DNA of 64,000 nt from a virus. Under the pieces are notes generated by a model. The model saw nothing but the letters and a program-made list of their open reading frames with translations, had not been told where the DNA came from and ran no database searches. The stretch spans positions 1 through 64,000 of IMG/VR virus record IMGVR_UViG_3300005253_000361, one strand, 5' to 3'. A program made the position numbers and the translations under genes. The stretch's first letter is position 1. Every line of letters starts with the position of its first letter. This document shows positions 58,601-64,000 of the stretch, in pieces.

Positions 58601-60827
58601 TATAGGACTCACGATCCGAGATCTCCTGGAGCATCTGCTCCCGGAGCTTGACCCGCGCGGCGGCAGCGGCGCGGATCACCTCATTCTCCGACTCGAGAGC
58701 CTTAAGCTCAGCCTTGTGCATCACATCCAGCAGGACGTACCCATTGGCCCAGACATCGATATTGTCTGCCGCATCGAGGACCGTCTGGGACCAGCCCCAA
58801 GTGGTGTCGTCAACTGCCTTGATCCCGCCGGCGAGATGCGACAGACCCAACACCATGTCAGCTGCCGCGCCCATCCCCAGCAGGCGCATCTGCATGGAGG
58901 CGGCGAACAACTTGAGCGACATGTTGTGGAGTGCGTCCTCGACAACCTGGAACGCGGGGGCGACCAAGTCGCGCATAATCGTCGCGACCGTGCGCGCGAT
59001 GTCGATCGTCATGGTCTCGGCGAACCACGCAATACTCTCGCCCATCTTCCCGAGGCCCCAAAAGACCATGTCGACGAAGCCATTCCACTCAGGCTCGAAA
59101 TCCTCCGAGATCGCCCGACCGGCCGTCTGGGCCATCCAGGTGAAAGCGTGACCAAGGTCGCGGAGCCCCTGCTGCATGATGAACGACTGGTTGTAGGCGT
59201 CGCGAAAGGCCCAGATGACCCCGATCAAGGTGAAGCCCTTGACGATGGCCCAGAAGGCTCGGAACGCCCACCCGACCTCCAAAACGGTGTTCTTAAACAG
59301 ACCCAACCAGCTGAGCCCGATCATCAGCGAGGGGATGAAGACGTCGAAGAAAGCGACGTAGCCGACCAACACCTGCAAGAGACCCGTCAGAACAGCCTTG
59401 ACCTCACTGGCGGCAAACTTGAGCCTATCGAAGTTGACAATCATCCAGTCGATCTTCTCGCTCGCGAGATCGATCCACCGGACGAGCGTGTCCTTCATAC
59501 TGAAGAACCACAGCAGAGACAGGTCGGTCACCTTGGAGAAGAAGAGCTTGTACCGGTTCGTCAGTGAGCCCAGAAGGGCCTCATAGGTCGCGACCGACAG
59601 ATTCCCCTCGACCGAGTTCTTCCACCGATCAGAAAACTGCTGGAGCGAATCGATCCCAACCGCCAGACTGGCTCGAAAAGACGTGATGAACTGAGCCACG
59701 ACCGGGCCGGCGCGGCGCCCAAAGATAACGGCCGAATCGCCGGCGTCGAAGAACGAGAACGCGAGGGTCCGAAGGATGTCGGGGAGTGGACGCATCAGCG
59801 GGTCGAGGTCCCTCACTCGCAACCCGAGCTCCAAGATGCGCTTGGCTGCTTCCGTGCTCGGATCCAGCAGGGCCTGGATCATGAACCGGAACGCCCGGCC
59901 CGAGATACCGCCCTGCTTGGTCACGTCGACAAAACCCGCCACGACCGCCATCATGTCCGAGATCCCAACACCCGCGGCCGCTGCGGCCGGGGCGGAAAAC
60001 TTCAGGGCATCCTTCAGGCGATCGATATTGAGCGTGGTGGTGGCGATAGAGAACACGAGACCGTCCGCGATATCGCCCAGGTCCTCGGACGAGAGCCCGA
60101 AGGCCTTCATAATCTGGGTCAAGATATCGGTTGCGGTCGAGAGGTCTGTCTGGGCCGCAGCGGCGAACGCAGCCGAGGCGGCGATCGCGTCCTGGACTTC
60201 CGGCACCGTGAGCCCGACCGACACAAGCTCGTACATTGCGGTCGCAAGCTGAGTGGCGGTGAAGACGGTCTCGCGGGCAAGCGTCCTGGCGGTTTCGGTG
60301 AGCTGCTCGAAGGCCGGCTGGATCACATCCGTCACAGCGGCTGCGGCCACAACCGCCGTACGGAGCATCGCGTCCTCGAAGTCCTTGCCGGTCTGGATCG
60401 TGAACCGGATCCCCTCACGGATCCATCGGAGCGGGGCCAAGACAGCATTCTGAATCGTGGTGGCGAACGTGAACGTGAGCCTGCGGACGAAGACCCCGGA
60501 GAAGTTTTGAAGGTCGGACTTCATGTGACCCCAGAGGGATCGATAGCTCGAGCCCATCTGCTTCCCGGACTTCTCGGAATTCGACATCGAGACCGCCATC
60601 TGACCCAGGCCGGTCTTGGCCGACATCCCGATCTTGTCGTAGTTCTTGGAGGCCTGGGAGGCGAACTGGTTCAACGTCGCGAACGGGTTCGCGGCCTTCG
60701 TCATGGAGGCGCCCGAGGTGGCGGCAAACTGCTTGATGCGAGTGGCCGCGACAGCGAGGTCAGCCGCGAAGAGACGCAGATCGGCCCGGAGGGCGATCAG
60801 GTACTCTTCACGCGATACGACCGACAC
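55668..60827 (-). CDS. Tail tape measure protein (TP901-type), 1719 aa
   Basis: GTG start at 60827. N-terminal 350 residues hold the TP901 core: FEDAMLRTAVVAAAAVTDVI, ATAMYELVSVGLTVPEVQDA, LSSEDLGDIADGLVFSIATT and GGISGRAFRFMIQALLDPST. Membrane-like helices occur mid-protein (FWAIVKGFTLIGVIWAF) and around GKIFLGVGSAVAGYAATASA and GPIGAAIAGVGAAIGSIIGF, as in proteins injected with the DNA. At about 0.15 nm per residue the tail would be some 250 nm long. Coiled-coil stretches are frequent. Confirms a siphovirus-like long non-contractile tail or, less likely, a contractile one. Confidence 0.95.
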   Translation of the reverse strand: MSVVSREEYLIALRADLRLFAADLAVAATRIKQFAATSGASMTKAANPFATLNQFASQASKNYDKIGMSAKTGLGQMAVSMSNSEKSGKQMGSSYRSLWGHMKSDLQNFSGVFVRRLTFTFATTIQNAVLAPLRWIREGIRFTIQTGKDFEDAMLRTAVVAAAAVTDVIQPAFEQLTETARTLARETVFTATQLATAMYELVSVGLTVPEVQDAIAASAAFAAAAQTDLSTATDILTQIMKAFGLSSEDLGDIADGLVFSIATTTLNIDRLKDALKFSAPAAAAAGVGISDMMAVVAGFVDVTKQGGISGRAFRFMIQALLDPSTEAAKRILELGLRVRDLDPLMRPLPDILRTLAFSFFDAGDSAVIFGRRAGPVVAQFITSFRASLAVGIDSLQQFSDRWKNSVEGNLSVATYEALLGSLTNRYKLFFSKVTDLSLLWFFSMKDTLVRWIDLASEKIDWMIVNFDRLKFAASEVKAVLTGLLQVLVGYVAFFDVFIPSLMIGLSWLGLFKNTVLEVGWAFRAFWAIVKGFTLIGVIWAFRDAYNQSFIMQQGLRDLGHAFTWMAQTAGRAISEDFEPEWNGFVDMVFWGLGKMGESIAWFAETMTIDIARTVATIMRDLVAPAFQVVEDALHNMSLKLFAASMQMRLLGMGAAADMVLGLSHLAGGIKAVDDTTWGWSQTVLDAADNIDVWANGYVLLDVMHKAELKALESENEVIRAAAAARVKLREQMLQEISDRESYIEVQEAILQIYRKNIAEGLSEMKALQLVGDQLARVRKFHKLYGDYINDEFFGIMGRYLVESGTLAKETQAFVDALADVREELNKLGDGFVSTDLPFQIKQSLTDGLLVVQDFMVQDWAPALKRLYVGELLGTLVEGREELIAAALPIDVVNSLYGAEFQEIKRIYEEMGGDFGALQQKIRDEMAESTKKGKDLWTNFFDSITKGMGDAIAQMIFDGTSFGEFIERLFKGLAKKMIVDTFGGLLLSLRDKFFGPAEKQAEGFVGVVQGWFTKLLGSGGTVEQVSVEASVSWGDVVGQDGEMVQATEEGMGMVGKIFLGVGSAVAGYAATASAGWKGAIVAIGSAIATGFATGGPIGAAIAGVGAAIGSIIGFFTESAEEKFEKLAKTVVFFYANMGTLSLELGGKIAKSSESIGIFASRVLHMGAVMEEIGVTTENFSRYAGQLVQLFYDLDSGVISTSQATKILDDAFGLLVEQMKELGITGDASVIRFLKEVRERGLEIPSVLAFIGDELAGVAEGLEKLLAVHGPLFDLWLEKTEAIAKILADAREENRELTEEEAEQIHELQKEIEVLIASGGDLTAEYERLGIITLTVFNEMIANGSSVVEAMDAIAPSLDELVRRQQLLGIEGDAAFNKLIQFRSLVQTNRELVDGFGGLTQVMAGLNNIGAMNLETFELLTQQGSGMYEELTAAGFDHNQALGVMAGYLTEVRDTAAQYGYELSDATQELIDQAEEAGIITEAQRDMHDIMEDVVNVLKDIRDGFGFVSRNGQDAFRDISEAGQGAYDDLRTNYGNLWDEMEDGWGDMGRYVDDTFQGMDDAGREAARRLSGYFGAYEDDMIGNSVFPDVRKGAVKQFKLLRQYGQETAANLTGFFTDAGATMAASLNYSGLGDFSAGDVSQTAPAASMAASISPNQIAKAVAEALSGANLGGSDMTPVVRPTIQVFIGNREVQGVVAKIVGEGTLNGDISVHQDGVFPYN

Positions 60828-60843
60828 GCTGCATCACTGCTCC

Positions 60844-61392
60844 TTAGATTCGTGTTCCGGAAAATCCCTGGCTGAACAGGGCCCCGAACTTGGGCTTCAT
60901 TTCCTCGTAAGACCCGCGCAGAAAATCCCGCTGGATCATGTAGCGGGTCCCGTCGATCACGTAGATCGCGTGGGGCGCCCGGGTGGTGTCGACCCCGACC
61001 TTCGCGACAACCGCATAGCCGCTCCGGATCTTCATCTCGCTGAAGATGGCATCGATCAGCTGCGACGAAACCGTGATGCCCCCACCACGACGCACGTCAA
61101 ACTGAATGTGGACGTCGAACGGTCCGTGGGGCCGGGGAGAGCGGTCGGCCCCGGATTCGTCTGCCCTTGTGCGGTAGCCGTAGGGATGGCCCATGCGGGC
61201 GAGTTGCTCGAGAGTGTGCTCATCGATATGACCAACGTGGGCCCGAATGGCGGCCTCGAGAGCATCGCTGCAGACCAGCAGACCGCCAGTCGCGCGCACC
61301 AGAGCCAAAGACCGAAAACGGATCTGGATACGGTCCCACTGCGCGGTGTGCTGGAACGGCTGCAGAAAGAAACCATCCTTCCGCCTAGCCAC
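60844..61392 (-). CDS. Hypothetical protein between chaperone and tape measure, 182 aa
   Basis: GTG start overlapping the gpGT stop. HTAQWDRIQIRFRSLALVRA then TGGLLVCSDALEAAIRAHVG, HIQFDVRRGGGITVSSQLID and AIYVIDGTRYMIQRDFLRGS. Alpha/beta with basic residues. The place between the tail assembly chaperones and tape measure is unusual; some phages encode an extra tail assembly factor there. Confidence 0.6.
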   Translation of the reverse strand: MARRKDGFFLQPFQHTAQWDRIQIRFRSLALVRATGGLLVCSDALEAAIRAHVGHIDEHTLEQLARMGHPYGYRTRADESGADRSPRPHGPFDVHIQFDVRRGGGITVSSQLIDAIFSEMKIRSGYAVVAKVGVDTTRAPHAIYVIDGTRYMIQRDFLRGSYEEMKPKFGALFSQGFSGTRI

Positions 61393-62100
61393 TCACAACA
61401 GATCCCGGATGCATCATCTCGACCTTTCGTAGGGACTCATCCGAATCCACCACGAGAGCCGTATCGCCCGAACGAGAGCCAGTGGAACTCTTACCGCTCC
61501 ACGCATCCGATTCCGCCTTCTTCCGATCGATGATGCGGTCCAGCAGGAGCCGGATCTCATCCATCGACAGGTCGAAGATCTCCGGTACGGTCCAGCCGTA
61601 CTCGTGCGCCAGAGTGTCGACGATCCGACTTACGGGGTGCTCATCCGGCCTGACACTTTGCCCATCAGCGTGAGAAGATCGGCGCCTTCGGCATAGAATA
61701 AAGGGATCAGGAGGTCCGCCACATCGGCAGTCTCGAGGTCCGCCAGATCTTTATCCGTCAGCGACGGATAGGCGAGCCCCAGCAACCGATCCACATATCC
61801 CGGGACGATCATCAGAATGTCCTGCATGATGGGCAGGAAATCCGTGGGCTGGAGTTTCATGAAGTCCAGCTTCTTGAACTCCGGAACATCCCGCACCAAC
61901 TCACCGAAGGTCTGCAGGATTTTGGCCTGGAGTTGCCACTTCAACTTCGGAAACGGAATCTTCTTCCCGTTCGAGGCGAGCTCGATCTCATCGGGTGGGA
62001 CGAAAACGTCCAGTTCGGGTTCGACCGGTACTTCTTCCTCGACCGCTACTGCGTCGGGAGCCTCGGTGGGCTCCTCCTTCGTGGGCGTTGCCTTGGGCAC
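61385..62100 (-). CDS. Tail assembly chaperone gpGT, made by -1 frameshift
   Basis: The gpG-like frame (61630-62100) contains the heptamer CCCTTTA (61699-61705 on the minus strand) in register as C-CCT-TTA. A -1 slip there opens a frame continuing to TAG 61385-61387, encoding SRIVDTLAHEYGWTVPEIFD and LSMDEIRLLLDRIIDRKKAE. That is the typical gpT-like end with an EYGWTVxEIxxLxxDEI helix. The fusion adds about 104 residues. Such G/GT pairs chaperone the tape measure during tail assembly. The longer product should be the minor one. Confidence 0.75.
61630..62100 (-). CDS. Tail assembly chaperone gpG-like, 156 aa
   Basis: GTG 62100 is preferred because it lies 8 nt after GGAGGT; GTG 62109 would overlap that site. 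N-terminus Pro/Glu-rich and disordered (KATPTKEEPTEAPDAVAVEE). Then a helical domain (KLKWQLQAKILQTFGELVRD; FLPIMQDILMIVPGYVDRLL; DKDLADLETADVADLLIPLF). Overlaps the frameshift product; located upstream of the tape measure as expected. Confidence 0.75.
   Translation of the reverse strand: MPKATPTKEEPTEAPDAVAVEEEVPVEPELDVFVPPDEIELASNGKKIPFPKLKWQLQAKILQTFGELVRDVPEFKKLDFMKLQPTDFLPIMQDILMIVPGYVDRLLGLAYPSLTDKDLADLETADVADLLIPLFYAEGADLLTLMGKVSGRMSTP
61699..61705 (-). promoter_or_regulatory. Programmed -1 frameshift heptamer CCCTTTA
   Basis: Zero-frame codons ATC-CCT-TTA give X-XXY-YYZ with X=C, Y=T, Z=A. After a -1 slip the frame stays open for 104 codons. The second place where a shift could be imagined, the gpG stop in ACC-CCG-TAA, does not form a canonical heptamer. 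Confidence 0.75.
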
Positions 62101-62157
62101 CGCGATCACCTCCAGGTGATAAAAAAGTAGGACGCATCAGGTGCGTCAACCAGGTCC

Positions 62158-62697
62158 TTATTGCTTCTGGATCTGGAAATACCGATTCTTGTCGGCCAGA
62201 CTGCCACCAGCCCAGTCCGTGCTCGCCAGGACTGCGTCCCAACGATACGGGAACTTGTGCGAATCCTCGCCGAAACCGAGCGAGACCTCACCGTTGCCGA
62301 CAGCCTCCCAGATGCGGACATCAATCGTGCCGCCCGAGGGAGTCTGATGCTGGATCAGGAGAGCGATCTTTGCAGTGTTCGGGTCGCCTCCGAAGTCCAA
62401 CTTGCCGGAAACGGAGGTAACTCCGCAGCCGAGCGCCTGAGAGATTGCATACAGGTCCCATTCGAGACCGCTGCAGGAATAACCGACATCCTGCGACTGA
62501 TTGAACCTCTTGACCAGCGCACTGGGGTTGCCCTGACGCACATCGAGAACGGAAGTCCGGATCTCCAACTGAGAGCCGGACTCAACCGCGCCGAGATGAG
62601 TCGAGGGGGTGGTGCCTACCGGGCCGACATAGACCACACCGGGGCCGAACGACAAGTCGTTCTGGGTAATGGTGGGTACGTTGAGTGGTCCAGCCAA
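62158..62697 (-). CDS. Major tail tube protein candidate, 179 aa
   Basis: TTG 62697 is 11 nt after AGGAGG; a GTG at 62709 overlaps that site and is less likely. PTITQNDLSFGPGVVYVGPV at the start, SQLEIRTSVLDVRQGNPSAL, FNQSQDVGYSCSGLEWDLYA and EDSHKFPYRWDAVLASTDWA. Length, beta-rich content and position two genes upstream of the tape measure fit a tail tube protein. The identity is from synteny. Confidence 0.6.
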   Translation of the reverse strand: MAGPLNVPTITQNDLSFGPGVVYVGPVGTTPSTHLGAVESGSQLEIRTSVLDVRQGNPSALVKRFNQSQDVGYSCSGLEWDLYAISQALGCGVTSVSGKLDFGGDPNTAKIALLIQHQTPSGGTIDVRIWEAVGNGEVSLGFGEDSHKFPYRWDAVLASTDWAGGSLADKNRYFQIQKQ

Positions 62698-62819
62698 GTG
62701 ACGCCACACCTCCTATGGTGCTTGGGGGTTAAACTACCGAGCCAGTGTAACGATGAAGAATTACCCGGGGCAATGCAACTCTCACCGGGACGTGGATAGC
62801 CGTGTAACGGCTCGACACC

Positions 62820-63050
62820 TCACGCGCTGTCGACCTCGTTAACGAGCCCACACCGACGACATGTCGTCTTGATCCACTGGGCGCGGCCGACCTCCACATA
62901 GAGATCCTTGTACTTGATCCGGGCCACATCCTTCGCCTTGTTCAGGTAGGCCAGGATGAACTTACACTCATCGCACCTCCATATCTGATCGGCCGGAAGA
63001 GCCGGGTTGCTGAATGAGCGCTTCTGCTCCTGCTTTTGTTGCTCCCTCAA
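62820..63050 (-). CDS. Com-like zinc-finger protein, 76 aa
   Basis: Start TTG 63050. Reads IWRCDECKFILAYLNKAKDV, then VEVGRAQWIKTTCRRCGLVN: CxxC, about 33 residues, CxxC followed by LVNE. It resembles the phage Mu Com zinc finger (a translational activator), with a longer loop. Com acts on the adjacent mom gene; no such partner is evident here. Lies between the tail completion and tube genes. A 110-bp gap (62710-62819) downstream holds only a weak 5-bp hairpin. Confidence 0.55.
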   Translation of the reverse strand: MREQQKQEQKRSFSNPALPADQIWRCDECKFILAYLNKAKDVARIKYKDLYVEVGRAQWIKTTCRRCGLVNEVDSA

Positions 63051-63067
63051 AGGGATCAGTCATCCTT

Positions 63068-63499
63068 TCAGTCTTGGACAGGCTCCGTGTACTGCACGCT
63101 CCATAGAGCCGTCACGGTGTAGTCCTTCATGGCTTGATCGTAATTCCAGGTGGGGCCGCGCTTCTCGGTGGCGACACCGTAGACGCCGCCCCGGTCGAGC
63201 CGCACTCCGTCGATGACGTTGCGGAACAACCGGTAGCACCACGAGGCCTCCTCGTAATCCTCCTGGCTGAAGCTCCAGACCTGCATACCGGTATTCCGGA
63301 TACCCAGCTTGGAGTCGCCGCCAGCACCATAGACCCGGAAACACATCGCCGGCAGCTCCGCATCCCGAAGCTCCGCCGGTTCCGCGACGGTGATCCGGCC
63401 CCGCAGCTTTTCCCAGACAGCCGTGTCGGCTTGAAGCAGGCGCATGATAGCCACGGCCAGCAGCACCTCAGGATCCAGCGGGTTCGTCATGGTGCCCAT
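63068..63499 (-). CDS. Tail completion/terminator-like protein, 143 aa
   Basis: PLDPEVLLAVAIMRLLQADT, WEKLRGRITVAEPAELRDAE, FRVYGAGGDSKLGIRNTGMQ and VWSFSQEDYEEASWCYRLFR. Short alpha/beta protein of the kind found in tail completion (DUF3168-type) genes between head and tube genes. Assignment from position and pattern. ATG 63499 overlaps the previous stop. Confidence 0.5.
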   Translation of the reverse strand: MGTMTNPLDPEVLLAVAIMRLLQADTAVWEKLRGRITVAEPAELRDAELPAMCFRVYGAGGDSKLGIRNTGMQVWSFSQEDYEEASWCYRLFRNVIDGVRLDRGGVYGVATEKRGPTWNYDQAMKDYTVTALWSVQYTEPVQD

Positions 63500-64000
63500 C
63501 AGGCCTCACACTCCTCAGTCGGTGGGGTGCCGAACAGAAGCGGCACCAGGGGGGCAAACTCTTCCTCCTCCAGGACCTCGCGAACGTGGTCGGGACAAAA
63601 GGTGTCGATCGGTGTACATGCGGCCGACATACCCCGTACGGAGGCCTCGAGATTCGGGATGTTGTTGTGGCCTTCCGGCAGCGACTGGAGGGCCTGCGCC
63701 AAGAACGCACGCCCCTCCTGGGCCTTCAAAACCCCGAGGGCCTCGAGTGCCATCGTGAACTCACTATCGAGCGCGATCGCCTTCTGCAGCATCCCCTCCG
63801 CGACCGCTCGATCGCCTGACTCGAGGAAGTGCATCGCGAGGTTGTAGTTGGTGGCGGCATCGAGCGGGCTATGAGCCAGCTGCCGAAGTCCGATCCGGAA
63901 ATACATCTTGAGCTTCCGCTTCAACTTCTCCGGGTCCGAGAGAAAACCTGCGTGATCAATCACGCACTCCGACCGCAAGATCTGAAGGTTGTGCTCCCGG
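63499..64000 (-). CDS. C-terminal part of a glycosyltransferase-TPR protein, cut by the window edge
   Basis: Open to the right edge. Visible part: EHNLQILRSECVIDHAGFLS, PEKLKRKLKMYFRIGLRQLA, SPLDAATNYNLAMHFLESGD, AEGMLQKAIALDSEFTMALE. The IxHxGxxxxxxKxxRxxxxxxxxLxxxPxDxxxxYNLAMxxLxxGD order is typical of family-2 glycosyltransferases followed by TPRs. The catalytic part would lie beyond 64000. The frame also has TTG 63978 as a possible start. Confidence 0.55.
   Translation of the reverse strand, partial: REHNLQILRSECVIDHAGFLSDPEKLKRKLKMYFRIGLRQLAHSPLDAATNYNLAMHFLESGDRAVAEGMLQKAIALDSEFTMALEALGVLKAQEGRAFLAQALQSLPEGHNNIPNLEASVRGMSAACTPIDTFCPDHVREVLEEEEFAPLVPLLFGTPPTEECEA

Noticed and set aside
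62798-62812. Hairpin AGCCG-TGTAA-CGGCT in the gap before the tail tube gene
   Set aside because: Only five pairs and no T tract; recorded as weak structure only.
1-64000. tRNA or rRNA genes
   Set aside because: I looked for cloverleaf-like T-loop sequences (GGTTCGAATCC type) and rRNA-like stretches and saw none convincing. A covariance search would be needed to exclude them.

Overview
The window is a GC-rich stretch of a tailed double-stranded DNA phage genome (or a prophage or metagenomic phage contig). The evidence is a full siphovirus-type tail module on the minus strand: tail completion protein, tube protein, tail assembly chaperones with a -1 slippery heptamer, a 1719-residue TP901-type tape measure, distal tail and hub proteins, and several fibres. 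A lysis cassette and dozens of tightly packed, mostly overlapping small genes accompany it. Capsid, terminase and replication genes are not here and presumably lie beyond the right edge. The host cannot be read directly. High GC, GTG and TTG starts and several families familiar from actinobacterial phages make a GC-rich bacterium likely, but this is inference.

Layout. Positions 1-33628 hold plus-strand early or accessory genes. Most are small and uncharacterised, many with Cys4 zinc-ribbon signatures. They are joined by TGATG, ATGA or GTGA overlaps and driven by very strong AAGGAGGGGG-type ribosome sites. Recognisable products are an ArdA-like antirestriction protein, a metallophosphoesterase, a RadC/JAB protein, a radical SAM enzyme, DUF932, a GP88-family protein, a TOPRIM/topoisomerase VI A-like protein, a PC4-like protein, a methyltransferase, glycosyltransferases, a KTSC protein, HTH proteins, RtcB and a small tyrosine recombinase. 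A strong hairpin terminator at 33695-33737 separates these from the minus-strand late genes. Reading leftward from the right edge these are: a glycosyltransferase C-terminus, tail genes, fibres, a His/Asp-repeat protein, a radical SAM/SPASM enzyme interrupted by an intein, a DUF3307 protein, a DUF483-like protein, a BCS1-like AAA ATPase, small genes, a GT-A glycosyltransferase, a holin-like/M15 endolysin cassette, a calcineurin-like phosphoesterase and a secreted HExxH protein.

Most striking is the block 42803-47747. A virion-type protein carries about 30 units of an 11-residue D-H-x-D-V-A-H-x-N-Y-S repeat. Four genes downstream is a radical SAM/SPASM enzyme whose own C-terminus carries the same repeat. 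I infer a phage-encoded post-translational modification system acting on a fibre. The enzyme's Fe-S cluster motif is split by a LAGLIDADG intein with a non-standard C-terminal junction, so enzyme activity would depend on splicing.

Regulation also looks unusual. A 15-bp dyad, TGGCAA-N3-TTGCCA, precedes about 20 early genes. A separate family of hairpins with an invariant TGAGGG-like loop and covarying stems sits just upstream of ribosome sites on both strands. At five loci the two structures share a strand and could be mutually exclusive. Mobility scars include a methyltransferase stub next to a 69-bp repeated element and a cassette bracketed by duplicated 3' ends of the recombinase gene.
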